A DNA stretch of 64,000 nt from an uncultured Isoptericola sp. (lineage in GTDB: Bacteria; Actinomycetota; Actinomycetes; Actinomycetales; Cellulomonadaceae), in assembly GCA_947497265.1 (NCBI GenBank), contig CANMFP010000009.1, positions 61,402 through 125,401 of the forward strand. The letters run 5' to 3'. Below the pieces are notes generated by a model, which had not been told where the DNA came from, searched no databases, and saw nothing but the letters and a program-made list of their open reading frames with translations. This document shows, piece after piece, positions 10,920-19,503 of the stretch; position 1 is the first letter of the stretch; the number at the start of each line of letters is the position of its first letter. A program made the translations under genes and the position numbers.

Positions 10920-11981
10920 ATGCTCGCCACGATGATCCATGCTGCCCGGGACGTCCGCGCCGAGGAGCGCCCCGAACCCGCCCTGCTGACGGAGCACGAC
11001 GCCGTCCTGCGCGTCACCGCGGCGTGCGTGTGCGGTTCCGACCTGTGGCCGTACCGCGGGGTGACTCGCACCAAGGAGCCGCACCCGATCGGCCACGAGC
11101 TCGTGGGCGTCGTCGAGCAGGTGGGGGCCGCGGTGACCTCGGCCGCACCCGGCGACTTCGTCGTGGTGCCGTTCACCCTGAGCTGCGGGCGGTGCCAGTC
11201 CTGCCGGGCCGGCTTCCCGTCGGCGTGCGACGTGGTGACGGGCTTCGGCTCGACCGACCGCGACGGGCACCCGGTCGACGGCGCGCAGAGCGAGCGCGTG
11301 CGCATCCCGCTCGCGCAGCACTCGCTGTTCCCGGTGGGCCGCCCGCTCGAGGAGCTGGAGGCCGCGGGTCTGGTCCCGCACCTGCTGTCGCTGGCGGACG
11401 TGATGTCCACCGGGCACCACGCGGCCGTCTCGGCCGGCGTCGGCCCGGGAGACACGGTGGCCGTGGTCGGCGACGGCGCCGTCGGGCTGTGCGGGGTGAT
11501 CGCGGCGCGACGCCTCGGGGCGGAGCGCGTCGTGGCGTTCTCTCGGCACCCGGACCGGGCCGCGCTGGCGCGGGAGCTGGGCGCGACCGACGTCGTCGCC
11601 GAGCGCGGCGACGAGGGCGTCGCCGCGCTGCGCGAGCTGCTCGACGGCGACCTGGCCGACGCCGCGCTCGAGTGCGTCGGCACGGAGCAGTCCATGGCCC
11701 AGGCGCTCGGCTCGGTCCGCGGCGGCGGGCGCGTCGGGTTCGTCGGGGTGCCGCACGGCGGCTCCCAGGTGCCGGTCGGGCAGCTCTTCCGCCGCAACAT
11801 CACCGTGGGCGGGGGCATGGCGCCGGCGCGGACCCTCATGGCCGAGCTGCTCGACGACGTGCTGTCCGGTGCGATCCTGCCCGGCAAGGTGTTCGACGTC
11901 GAGATGCCGCTGGCCGACGTCGCCGATGCATACGCCGCGATGGACGAGCGCCGCGCGACCAAGGTGCTGCTGCGGCCCTGA
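10920..11981 (+). CDS. zinc-dependent alcohol dehydrogenase family protein
   Basis: 353 aa medium-chain dehydrogenase/reductase. CVCGSDLWPYRG near residue 38 and GHELVGVVEQVG near 60 belong to the catalytic zinc domain. The CGRCQSCRAGFPSAC cluster near 90-104 binds the structural zinc. The Rossmann glycines VVGDGAVGLCGV are near 182. The C-terminus has the usual VADAYAAMDERRATKVLL. The substrate cannot be read from the sequence. It is convergent with the GPP34 gene, with 20 bp between the stops. Confidence 0.9.
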   Translation: MLATMIHAARDVRAEERPEPALLTEHDAVLRVTAACVCGSDLWPYRGVTRTKEPHPIGHELVGVVEQVGAAVTSAAPGDFVVVPFTLSCGRCQSCRAGFPSACDVVTGFGSTDRDGHPVDGAQSERVRIPLAQHSLFPVGRPLEELEAAGLVPHLLSLADVMSTGHHAAVSAGVGPGDTVAVVGDGAVGLCGVIAARRLGAERVVAFSRHPDRAALARELGATDVVAERGDEGVAALRELLDGDLADAALECVGTEQSMAQALGSVRGGGRVGFVGVPHGGSQVPVGQLFRRNITVGGGMAPARTLMAELLDDVLSGAILPGKVFDVEMPLADVADAYAAMDERRATKVLLRP

Positions 11982-12001
11982 CCGGTCAGGCCCCGCGGGG
12001 G

Positions 12002-12697
12002 TCAGCCTCGCGGGAGCAGGGTCAGGGCGTACGTCGTGCTGTTGACGATCGTCGCCGTGACCGTGCGCGCCACCGCCTCCCCGGCGGCCTGAGCGCCCCA
12101 GCTGCCGACCTCGAGGTCGTGCGCACGGGTGATGACCGGCGTCGTCCACGGGATCTCCGGGTGGAGCTGGGGAAGCGTGCCGCTGCCCGCCAGCAGACCC
12201 ACGAGCGCCGCCACCCGCGGCGTCGGCTCCGCCCCGTCGACGAGCACCGCACGCACGCCCGCGGCGAGCTCCGCCCGGCGTGACGTCCCGCCGTCCACGA
12301 GCGCGGTCCGCGCGAAGAACCCGAGGATCTTGCGCGTCTCCCGGCGGATGTCACCCCGCGCGACGACGTTCTCGAGCAGCGGCCCCCGCAGCTGGGGGCC
12401 GATGGCCGCGAGCACCGTCTGCACGCCCCGCGGCTTCCCGGTGACGGAGGCCCAGGCCGACCGCAGGACGGGGTCCGACGGCTCCCGGCCCTCGACGGCG
12501 CCCACCCGGACGTTGCCGCCCGGCGAGCGGGTGGTCCGCACGTGCCCGCCGAGGGCGAGGTCCGCGAGCACACCGCCCGCCAGGACGTAGAACAGCGTGT
12601 TCTCGCCCGCGATGGTGCCCGACCCCGGCTGGAAGAGCAGGAGCAGCAGGTCCTCCGCCAACGTCGGGGCGGCCGCCGGACCAGGACGCTCGGGCAT
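12002..12697 (-). CDS. GPP34 (GOLPH3-like) phosphoprotein
   Basis: 231 aa. The family is named for eukaryotic Golgi phosphoprotein 3, a PI4P-binding adaptor. Actinobacteria carry many copies of unknown function, presumably membrane-peripheral. The start LAEDLLLLLFQPGSGTI, the hydrophobic FYVLAGGVLADLAL near 40 and KPRGVQTVLAAIGPQLRGPLL near 95 fit the fold. The start is ATG 12697. It lies 26 nt after the response-regulator stop on the same strand, so it is likely the last gene of an operon with the two-component system. Confidence 0.85.
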   Translation of the reverse strand: MPERPGPAAAPTLAEDLLLLLFQPGSGTIAGENTLFYVLAGGVLADLALGGHVRTTRSPGGNVRVGAVEGREPSDPVLRSAWASVTGKPRGVQTVLAAIGPQLRGPLLENVVARGDIRRETRKILGFFARTALVDGGTSRRAELAAGVRAVLVDGAEPTPRVAALVGLLAGSGTLPQLHPEIPWTTPVITRAHDLEVGSWGAQAAGEAVARTVTATIVNSTTYALTLLPRG

Positions 12698-12723
12698 CGT
12701 CGTTCCTCTCGTCGGTGCGCGCG

Positions 12724-13326
12724 TCACAGCCAGTCGTGCTCGCGGGCGTAGCGTGCGGCCTCGTGCCGCGTGCGGGTCTGCGTCTTCTGCATCGCACTGG
12801 ACAGATAGTTGCGCACCGTTCCTGGTGCCAGGTACAGCCGGGCGGCGATCTCGGCGACCGAGTAGCCGTCGCGGGTCACCCGGAGCACGTCGAGCTCCCG
12901 GTCGGTCAGCGGGACGTCGTCGATGAGGGCCGCGGCGGAGACGTCCTGGTCGATCCACCGCCCTCCCTCGTGCAGCGCCGCGACCACCTTGGCGATGTGG
13001 GACGGCTCGGCCGACTTGCTGACGAAGCCCTGCACCCCGAGCCGCAGGGCCTGGCGCAGCACCCCCGGCCGGGCGTGGCGGGTCAGCATGAGGACCACCT
13101 GCTCGGGCAGGACCTGGCGGATCTCGGCCACGGCCTCCAGGCCGTCGACCCCCGGCATCTCGAGGTCGACGACCAGCACGTCGGGCCGGTGCGCGACCGT
13201 GGCCTCGACCGCCTCCGCGCCGTCGGCCGCTTCCGCCAGGACGGTGACGTCACCCTCGAGCGGGAGGAGCGCGGCGAGCGCCCTGCGGAGCAGGGCCTCG
13301 TCGTCGGCCAGCACCACCGTGGTCAT
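12724..13326 (-). CDS. NarL/LuxR-family response regulator
   Basis: 200 aa. The N-terminal receiver domain begins VVLADDEALLRRALAALL, with the phospho-acceptor Asp in VLVVDLEMPGVDG near residue 54 and the conserved Lys in VSKSAEPSH near 104. The C-terminal LuxR HTH (LTDRELDVLRVTRDGYSVAE near 145) binds DNA. It overlaps the histidine kinase stop by 4 nt. Two similar dyads upstream of the kinase are candidate binding sites. Likely targets are the divergent ABC exporter genes and its own operon. Confidence 0.93.
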   Translation of the reverse strand: MTTVVLADDEALLRRALAALLPLEGDVTVLAEAADGAEAVEATVAHRPDVLVVDLEMPGVDGLEAVAEIRQVLPEQVVLMLTRHARPGVLRQALRLGVQGFVSKSAEPSHIAKVVAALHEGGRWIDQDVSAAALIDDVPLTDRELDVLRVTRDGYSVAEIAARLYLAPGTVRNYLSSAMQKTQTRTRHEAARYAREHDWL

Positions 13327-14546
13327 CGTGCGTCCTCCTCGGGCTGCAGGTCGGCACCGGCGGCCCCGGCGGCATCAGCGGTCCCGGCCGCCCCGGCCGG
13401 GAAGGTGGCCGCCGTGCGGAACCGGTCGTCCGCGAGCTCCGCGGTCAGGGTGCCGCCGTTGTCCGCCACCCGGCTCGCGAGCAACGACAGCCCGCGCAGC
13501 GTCGGCGGCGGGTGCCCGTCGACCCCGTCGTTGACGATCGTGATGCCGCGCTCCGTGACCGCCACGTGCACCAGCGTGGCACGCGAGTGACGCAGGACGT
13601 TGGTGGTCGTCTCCCGCAGCACCTGCGCCAGCAGGTCGCCGGGCTGCGGCCGGACGCTCGGCGGATGGTCGACGCGGACGTGGATGCCCGCAGCCTCGAG
13701 CAAATTCCTGGCGTTCTCCAGCTCGGCCGACAGGTTCGGCCGACGGCGCCCGTACGCGAGCTCCTTGGCCTGCGCGATCGTGTCGCCGACCAGGTCGTAC
13801 GTCTCGCGCAGCTCCTGCTCCGCGCGTTCAGTGTCCGCACGCAAGAGCTTCTGCGCCAGCGCGATCTTCAGCTTCACCACGTGCAGCGTGTGGCCCTGGA
13901 TGTCGTGCAGGTCGCTCGCGAACCGGACCCGCTCACGCACGACGGCGAGCTCCGCCTCCCGCTCCCGCGCCTCCTCCAGCTCTGTCATCACGTCGTAGAA
14001 CCCCTTGTTGGGGAGCCGCAGGCAGATCAGGACGACGGTGATGCCGGTGGGCAGGATCACGAAGGAGATCAGCGCACCCGCCGAGAAGGGCCCGGCAGAG
14101 ACCAGCCCCCAGGTGCCGACCAGCGCGACGAACAGCCCGACCCCGACGGCGGCCAGGGCCCGGCGGCGCGGAAGCTCCGGGACCACCAGGCACGCCACGA
14201 CCGCCAGCGCGTAGTAGGCGGTCTGCGTGTCGCCGTCGATCACCAGGGCGCCGTACGGCCACACCGCCGCCGCGACGAACAGGCAGGGCGCCGCCACCCG
14301 CGCGAGGTCGCCGGCGGACCAGCGCTCGAACGCGACCAGGGCGGCCAGCAGGCCCGCCGCCAGCACCAGCGCCTGGACCCAGGTCTGCGCCTGCCTCGCC
14401 ACGAGCAGGACGCCCACGGCGCCGATCAGCGGGAGCAGCGCGGTGAGGTTGACCCGACGGAACCGCCGACGTGAGGACCGTGACGCCGTCGACGGCTTCC
14501 AGGGCCCCGCGGCCGTGCGTTGCGGGGCGGAGGTGCGGTCATCCAT
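13323..14546 (-). CDS. DesK/NarX-type sensor histidine kinase
   Basis: 407 aa. A basic N-terminus is followed by about six membrane segments (residues about 32-180). The HisKA_3 box FASDLHDIQGHTLHVVKLKI near 215 carries the phospho-acceptor His. The HATPase has ETTTNVLRHSRAT near 310 and a short GHPPPTLRGLSLLASRV as G-box. No extracytoplasmic sensor domain is present, so sensing is probably by the membrane segments. It is cotranscribed with the response regulator (ATGA overlap) and divergent from the ABC transporter. Confidence 0.93.
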   Translation of the reverse strand: MDDRTSAPQRTAAGPWKPSTASRSSRRRFRRVNLTALLPLIGAVGVLLVARQAQTWVQALVLAAGLLAALVAFERWSAGDLARVAAPCLFVAAAVWPYGALVIDGDTQTAYYALAVVACLVVPELPRRRALAAVGVGLFVALVGTWGLVSAGPFSAGALISFVILPTGITVVLICLRLPNKGFYDVMTELEEAREREAELAVVRERVRFASDLHDIQGHTLHVVKLKIALAQKLLRADTERAEQELRETYDLVGDTIAQAKELAYGRRRPNLSAELENARNLLEAAGIHVRVDHPPSVRPQPGDLLAQVLRETTTNVLRHSRATLVHVAVTERGITIVNDGVDGHPPPTLRGLSLLASRVADNGGTLTAELADDRFRTAATFPAGAAGTADAAGAAGADLQPEEDAR

Positions 14547-14613
14547 GGTGGGCGGCTCACAGGCTCGAGGGATCGTGTCCCTCAGTATCCGCTCCCGTGC
14601 GAGCCTCCTGCCA

Positions 14614-14674
14614 GTGACGCCGTGTCACACCGGGGTGCTGCGGATCGTCATGCCGCCGGGTGACGCCGGGACAC
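14614..14674. promoter_or_regulatory. pair of similar dyads in the kinase/ABC divergent region
   Basis: GTGACGCCGTGTCAC (14614-14628) is an inverted repeat with 5-bp arms and a 5-bp spacer. A second copy, GTGACGCCGGGACAC (14660-14674), differs at two positions. The spacing is 46 bp. Position and repetition suggest operators, perhaps for the LuxR-type regulator. Confidence 0.45.
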
Positions 14675-14709
14675 TGGGATCGCGCCGCCGTCGGCGGTCT
14701 GATGGGGCC

Positions 14710-15606
14710 ATGTCAACCAACACTGTGATCGACGTCGAGGGACTCGACGTCGCGTACGGCGACTTCCACGCCGTCAAGAACCTGTCGTTCCACATCGAGC
14801 GTGGTGAGCTCTACGCGCTCCTGGGGACCAACGGTGCCGGCAAGACGTCGACCCTCGAGGTCGTCGAGGGGCACCGCAAGGCCACCTCGGGCACGGTACG
14901 CGTGCTCGGGTCGGACCCGGCCGACCGCTCGGTGGTGCGTCCACGGGTCGGCATCATGCTGCAGGAGAGCGGCCTCTCGGCCGACCTCACCGTCGCCGAG
15001 TCCACGCGGCTGATCGGCCGCCTGACCGGACGCGAGGACTCCGTGGAACGCGTCCTGGGCCTTGTCGACCTCGAGCACAAGGCGGACACCCGCACCGGTC
15101 AGCTCTCGGGCGGTGAGCGGCGTCGGCTCGACTTCGCGACCGCGGTGTACGGCAGCCCGGAGCTGCTGTTCCTCGACGAGCCCACCACCGGCCTGGACAT
15201 CGCGTCCCGGGACTCCCTGTGGGCCACCGTGCAGCGACTGCGCGACGAGGGCACGACCGTCGTGCTGACGACCCACTACCTGGAGGAGGCGCAGCAGCGT
15301 GCCGACCGCATCGGTCTGATGCACCGCGGCACGTTCCGCCACCAGGGGACGGTGGCCGAGCTGACCCGGTCGCTCCCGGCCTCGATCCAGTTCTCGCTGC
15401 CGCGGCACGCGCCCGCCCCGCCGACGAGCTCCGTCCCGCAGGCCGACGCGTCCTACGCGATCGAGACCTTCGAGCTCCAGCGGGACCTCAAGCAGCTCCT
15501 CGACTGGGCGGACAACCACGACGTCGAGCTGGAGGGCCTCTCCGCGGCTCCGACCCGCCTCGACGACGTCTTCCGCGCCATCGGCGCCGACTCCACCGCT
15601 TCCTGA
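14710..15606 (+). CDS. ABC transporter ATP-binding protein
   Basis: 298 aa. Walker A LLGTNGAGKTS near residue 37, signature LSGGERRRLD near 135, Walker B LLFLDEPTTGLD near 153 and the switch His in VVLTTHYLEEA near 190. The family energises ABC-2 exporters of drugs, antibiotics or lipids. The start is ATG 14710; the open frame continues upstream without similarity. The permease follows after 23 nt. Placement opposite a DesK/NarL system is a common detoxification arrangement. Confidence 0.95.
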   Translation: MSTNTVIDVEGLDVAYGDFHAVKNLSFHIERGELYALLGTNGAGKTSTLEVVEGHRKATSGTVRVLGSDPADRSVVRPRVGIMLQESGLSADLTVAESTRLIGRLTGREDSVERVLGLVDLEHKADTRTGQLSGGERRRLDFATAVYGSPELLFLDEPTTGLDIASRDSLWATVQRLRDEGTTVVLTTHYLEEAQQRADRIGLMHRGTFRHQGTVAELTRSLPASIQFSLPRHAPAPPTSSVPQADASYAIETFELQRDLKQLLDWADNHDVELEGLSAAPTRLDDVFRAIGADSTAS

Positions 15607-15629
15607 CCTACCCCGAACAGGAGATCATC

Positions 15630-16352
15630 GTGCTTCCTCTCGCCCAGGCCGAGCTGGTCCAGCTCTTCCGCAACCGGTCGGTGCTCGTCACCAGCCTCCT
15701 CATGCCCGTGGCGGTCGCCGTCTTCTTCATCAGCTACCGCGACGTCCTCACGAGGATCGGCAGCATCGGGTACGTCGCCGCCGTGCTCGTGTTCACGATT
15801 GCCGCGTTCAACCTCTACGCGACGACGGTCACCACGCTCGCCGCCCGGCGCCAGGGCCTCTTCCTCAAGCAGCTCCGGTCGACGGCGGCGAGCGACGCCA
15901 CCATCCTGACCGGGCTCGTCCTGCCGGTCGGTGCCATCGCGCTGGTGCAGATCACCCTGATCCTCGGCGTCTTCGCCGCTGCCAGCGGCGGTGGGCCCGT
16001 CGACGCCGTGCTCCTCGTCGCGGCGACCCTCGCGGCGTTCGTCATGATGCTCGCCCTGGGGATCGCCACCGCCGGCGTGACGAACTCCCCCGAGCACGCC
16101 CAGGTGACCGCCCTGCCCCTGAGCATCGGCGTCATCGCCGTCGCCAGCTGGGTCGGGATCACCGGCACCGAGAGCATGGCCCTGCTCAAGCGGCTCCTGC
16201 CCGGAGGCGCGGCCACGGAACTGATCGTCGCGGCCTGGGACGGCGGCGCCGCGCTGACCGGCTCGCTCGCACTGCTCGCCCCGACGTTGGCATGGGTCGT
16301 GGTGGCTATCGTCATCGCGGCGAGGATGTTCCGGTGGGAGCCGCGCCGGTAG
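15630..16352 (+). CDS. ABC-2 type transporter permease
   Basis: 240 aa, six hydrophobic segments spread over the protein (about 20-38, 48-70, 100-125, 135-160, 165-185, 205-230), as in ABC-2 exporter subunits. The start is GTG 15630 (VLPLAQAELVQLFRNRS) with GGAG 7 nt upstream; the open frame extends back inside the ATPase gene but is out of family. It pairs with the preceding ATPase. The last 41 nt overlap the 3' end of the convergent quinone reductase gene. Confidence 0.9.
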   Translation: MLPLAQAELVQLFRNRSVLVTSLLMPVAVAVFFISYRDVLTRIGSIGYVAAVLVFTIAAFNLYATTVTTLAARRQGLFLKQLRSTAASDATILTGLVLPVGAIALVQITLILGVFAAASGGGPVDAVLLVAATLAAFVMMLALGIATAGVTNSPEHAQVTALPLSIGVIAVASWVGITGTESMALLKRLLPGGAATELIVAAWDGGAALTGSLALLAPTLAWVVVAIVIAARMFRWEPRR

Positions 16353-17127
16353 CGGCCGGGTGCTCCGCGGGCCGCAGATGGATCGCCAGGTCGCTGCGGC
16401 CCGGGGAGTGCTCGTCGAGCAGACGGCGTCGCGCGTCGTAGTCGTCGAGCAGCCGCCGGTAGGGCAGCGGCTCGTCGGTGTCGAGGTTCTCGAACCGCTT
16501 GCGCACCCGGGCCCTGGCGTCGTCGATCCCCGGCCAGACCGGGGAGTCGACGCCGAGCAGCGTGAGCGGCGCCAGCGGCTCGATGCCCGTGTACCAGAGG
16601 ATCCCGTGGTTGATGGGGAACAGCAGGTCCTCGATGTGTCCGTTCACGCCTCGAGGGCTGAAGGCCTCTGCCCGGTCCCCCGCCGTCGTGAGCACCAGCC
16701 CTCGCTTGCCCGCGAACGCGCCGTCCCCGTACTTGCGCGGGTTCCCCGCGGCGTCGCGCAGCCCGTAGGCGAAGCCTTCGGTGAACACCCGGTCCACCCA
16801 GCCCTTGAGGACGGCCGGCATCCCCGCCCACCAGAGCGGGAACACGAGGACGAGGAGGTCGGCCCGGCGCAGGAGCTCCTGGTGCCGCACGACCTCCGGG
16901 TGCAGGGTGCCGGCGGCAGCCGCGGCGGAGGCGTGGGTGCCGACCGGCCCGGTCAGCGTCTCGACACCGTAGTCGGACGGGCGGACGGCGGGGTGCCAGC
17001 CGAGCCGCGGCAGATCGAGGAGGACGGCGTCGTGGCCCTGCTCGCGGAGCGTGGACTCCGCGGTGGCGGCGAGGTCTGCGGTCAGGGAGCCCGCCGACGG
17101 GGCTGCGGAGACGATGAGTGTCTGCAT
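16312..17127 (-). CDS. NAD(P)H dehydrogenase (quinone), flavodoxin-2 fold
   Basis: 271 aa. FAD/FMN-dependent NAD(P)H:acceptor oxidoreductase of the NQO1/KefF/MdaB type. The N-terminal flavin loop is LIVSAAPSAGSLTADLA; FPLWWAGMPAVLKGWVDRV near 107-125 is the diagnostic active-site stretch. The start is ATG 17127. The divergent HxlR gene starts 84 bp away, and HxlR regulators often control such electrophile-responsive reductases. The 3' end overlaps the ABC permease by 41 nt. Confidence 0.9.
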   Translation of the reverse strand: MQTLIVSAAPSAGSLTADLAATAESTLREQGHDAVLLDLPRLGWHPAVRPSDYGVETLTGPVGTHASAAAAAGTLHPEVVRHQELLRRADLLVLVFPLWWAGMPAVLKGWVDRVFTEGFAYGLRDAAGNPRKYGDGAFAGKRGLVLTTAGDRAEAFSPRGVNGHIEDLLFPINHGILWYTGIEPLAPLTLLGVDSPVWPGIDDARARVRKRFENLDTDEPLPYRRLLDDYDARRRLLDEHSPGRSDLAIHLRPAEHPAATGAAPTGTSSPR

Positions 17128-17210
17128 GGTGCGACCGTAAGCACCCGGAGACGGCGGCGGTAGTACGGTCATTCTTGTCACCAAGGGACATCAGGGGAAG
17201 CGAGGATGCC

Positions 17211-17576
17211 ATGCGGGACGCGGTACGGCGTGCCCTGGAGGTGTGCCCGATCGAGGTGGGCATCGCCGTCGCCGGCGGGGACTGGAAGCTGACGGCCGTG
17301 TGGAAGCTGGCCGACGGGCCGCTCCGCTTCGGCGAGCTGCAGCGCGCCGTCGGCCCCGTCTCGGCCAAGACCCTCACCCGGCAGCTCAGGGCTCTCGAGG
17401 CGGACGGCGTCGTCGTGCGCACCGTGTACCCGGAGGTACCACCGCACGTCACCTACGAGCTGACCGAGGCAGGCCGGGAGCTGGCGACCATCGGGGCCCT
17501 GCTCGGTCGCTGGAGCGAGCGGTTCGTGCCGGGGGCCGAGCGAGAAGCCGTCTCAGAATATGGTCCCGCATCGTGA
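17211..17576 (+). CDS. HxlR-family winged-helix regulator
   Basis: 121 aa. The HxlR core CPIEVGIAVAGGDWKLTAVWKL near residue 10 is followed by LRFGELQRAVGPVSAKTLTRQLRALEADG (recognition helix) and the wing VYPEVPPHVTYELTEAG. The start chosen is ATG 17211 (MRDAVRR), preceded by GAAGCGAGG; an upstream in-frame extension lacks similarity. It is divergent from the quinone reductase, its likely target. HxlR proteins typically sense quinones or aldehydes through an N-terminal Cys; Cys9 is in place. Confidence 0.9.
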   Translation: MRDAVRRALEVCPIEVGIAVAGGDWKLTAVWKLADGPLRFGELQRAVGPVSAKTLTRQLRALEADGVVVRTVYPEVPPHVTYELTEAGRELATIGALLGRWSERFVPGAEREAVSEYGPAS

Positions 17577-17619
17577 GATCGCCTGGGCAGCGCCCCCGGG
17601 CGGGCGTTACCGTCGATCC

Positions 17620-17643
17620 ATGACTCGTCGAATGCGCAGCTGA
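17620..17643 (+). CDS. candidate 7-residue leader peptide upstream of metX
   Basis: ATG at 17620 opens a short frame, MTRRMRS, then TGA. A -10-like TACCGT (17608-17613) ends exactly 6 nt before it, so a transcript starting there would begin with this codon. It would be translated leaderlessly, 101 nt ahead of metX. Attenuation by ribosome position is an inference: the peptide has two Met, and no clear terminator/antiterminator pair was resolved between 17644 and 17744. Confidence 0.4.
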   Translation: MTRRMRS

Positions 17644-17744
17644 CCACCGCGCACCTTCGCCTGCCTGCGGCCACGCACCGGGCAGCCATACGCCGCGTGC
17701 GCCCGCCCGACCGCACCCGCCGGAGACCGCAGCCAGGAGAGACG

Positions 17745-18983
17745 ATGACCTCGACGCCGACCAGCATCACGAGGCCCGACGACGCCCCGACGGCGGCCCG
17801 GCCCCGTGCCGCCCGCCGCGGCCCGGCCACCCCCGTCCCGGCGTCCGGCGCCTGGCGCGAGGGCGACCCGGTCGCGGACCGCCTGTTCGCCGACGTCGGC
17901 ACCTTCGACCTCGAGGCCGGGGCCCGCCTGCCGGACGTCCGCGTCGCCTACGAGACCTACGGCGAGCTCGCCCCGGACGGCTCCAACGCCGTCCTCATCC
18001 TCCACGCCCTCACCGGCGACGCCCACGTGCGCGGTCCCGCCGGCCCCGGCCAGCTCAGCGCCGGGTGGTGGGAACCCATGATCGGGCCCGGCGCGCCCAT
18101 CGACACCGACCGGTACCACGTCGTCGTGCCCAACGTCCTCGGCGGGTGCCAGGGGACCACCGGCCCGGCGTCCACCGCACCCGACGGCCAGCCCTGGGGC
18201 GGCCGGTTCCCGCGCATCACCACACGCGACCAGGTCGCCGTCGAGATCGAGCTGGCACGGCTGCTCGGCATCCGTTCGTGGGCCACCGTCGTCGGCGCCT
18301 CCATGGGCGGCATGCGCGTCCTGGAGTGGGCGATCCTCGGGCCCGAGGCGGGCATCGAGGTGCGCTCGATCGCCGCCATCGCCACCGCCGCGCAGTCGTC
18401 GGGCGACCAGATCGCCTGGGCGCACCCCCAGCTCGGCGCCATCCGTGCCGACCCCCGCTGGAACGGCGGCGACTACTACGACGCTCCGGACGGCGAGGGC
18501 CCGCACGCCGGGCTGGCCATCGCACGGCAGATCGCGCACACCACCTACCGCACCGCGCGCGAGCTCGACGAGCGGTTCGGGCGGCTGCCCCAGGGCGGCG
18601 AGGACCCGTTCGACGACGGCCGGTTCGCCGTGCAGTCCTACCTCGACCACCACGGGGACAAGCTCGCGCGACGGTTCGACGCCAACTCCTACCTGCGGCT
18701 CACCGAGACGATGATGACGCACGACCTCGGCCGAGACAGGGGCGGGGTCGAGTCCGCGCTGGCGCAGATCACCGCGCGGGCGCTCGTCGTGGCGGTGGAC
18801 AGCGACCGGCTGTTCCCACCGGCGCAGTGCGCCCGGATCGCCGCCGGTGTGCCCGGCGCCGGCGGCCTGCGCGTCATCACCTCCGACTTCGGACACGACG
18901 GGTTCCTGCTCGAGCACGACCAGACGGGACCACTGATCCGGGACTTCCTCACCGAGGCGGCCCCCGTCCCACCGACCTCGTAG
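17745..18983 (+). CDS. metX: homoserine O-acetyltransferase
   Basis: Activates homoserine for methionine synthesis; alpha/beta hydrolase fold. The product is 412 aa. The nucleophile is near S186 in VVGASMGGMRVLEW, with catalytic Asp in VDSDRLFPPAQ near 350 and His in DFGHDGFLLEHD near 382. The early NAVLILHALTGDAHV and LGGCQGTTGPAS motifs are diagnostic of MetX. The start is ATG 17745 with AGGAG upstream; the first 40 residues are low complexity. The 5' region 17577-17744 contains the candidate leader peptide. No SAM riboswitch was recognised. Confidence 0.93.
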   Translation: MTSTPTSITRPDDAPTAARPRAARRGPATPVPASGAWREGDPVADRLFADVGTFDLEAGARLPDVRVAYETYGELAPDGSNAVLILHALTGDAHVRGPAGPGQLSAGWWEPMIGPGAPIDTDRYHVVVPNVLGGCQGTTGPASTAPDGQPWGGRFPRITTRDQVAVEIELARLLGIRSWATVVGASMGGMRVLEWAILGPEAGIEVRSIAAIATAAQSSGDQIAWAHPQLGAIRADPRWNGGDYYDAPDGEGPHAGLAIARQIAHTTYRTARELDERFGRLPQGGEDPFDDGRFAVQSYLDHHGDKLARRFDANSYLRLTETMMTHDLGRDRGGVESALAQITARALVVAVDSDRLFPPAQCARIAAGVPGAGGLRVITSDFGHDGFLLEHDQTGPLIRDFLTEAAPVPPTS

Positions 18984-19073
18984 CGGGCCCGCGCGCGAGC
19001 CGTGCCCGGCGGTCCTAGCGTGGTGCCGGACGTCGACCACGACGCCCGGAAGCGCTCTCGCGAGGAGAATCCG

Positions 19074-19493
19074 ATGGCACGACTCAACCCCTACCTCAGC
19101 TTCCGCGACCAGGCCCGCGAAGCTCTCGAGCACTACCGGTCCGCGCTCGGCGGGGACCTCGAGATCTCGACGTTCGGCTCCGTGCCCGGCATGGCCCACG
19201 ACCCCGCCGACGAACAGCTCGTCATGCACGGCCAGCTCACCGCGCCGGGCGGGCTCACGCTCATGGCGGCCGACACGCCGTCGTTCATGCCGTACGTCGC
19301 CGCGACGAGCGGCGTGACCGTGGCGCTCACCGGCAGCTCCGACGACATGGACTACGTGCGCGGTGCGATCAGCACGCTGCTCGACGGCGCCACCGACGTC
19401 GTGCCGTTCGAGCCCGCACCCTGGGGCGACCACTACGGCCAGCTCACCGACCGTTACGGCATCACCTGGATGTTCGACGTCGGCGACGCCTGA
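19074..19493 (+). CDS. VOC superfamily (PhnB-like) protein
   Basis: 139 aa. LNPYLSFRDQAREALEHYRSALGGDLEISTFG and HGQLTAPGGLTLMAADTP match the PhnB-type glyoxalase/bleomycin-resistance fold (beta-alpha-beta-beta-beta units); WGDHYGQLTDRYGITWMFDV closes it. The function of this subgroup is unknown. The start is ATG 19074 with GAGGAG upstream. Confidence 0.85.
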   Translation: MARLNPYLSFRDQAREALEHYRSALGGDLEISTFGSVPGMAHDPADEQLVMHGQLTAPGGLTLMAADTPSFMPYVAATSGVTVALTGSSDDMDYVRGAISTLLDGATDVVPFEPAPWGDHYGQLTDRYGITWMFDVGDA

Positions 19494-19503
19494 CCGCGGA
19501 CCG

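Noticed and set aside
10638..12149. 503-residue minus-strand open frame
   Set aside because: Antisense to the zinc alcohol dehydrogenase, which has all its family motifs on the plus strand.
17577..17744. SAM riboswitch upstream of metX
   Set aside because: No recognisable SAM-I/II/IV core or kink-turn; only the short leader frame is supported.
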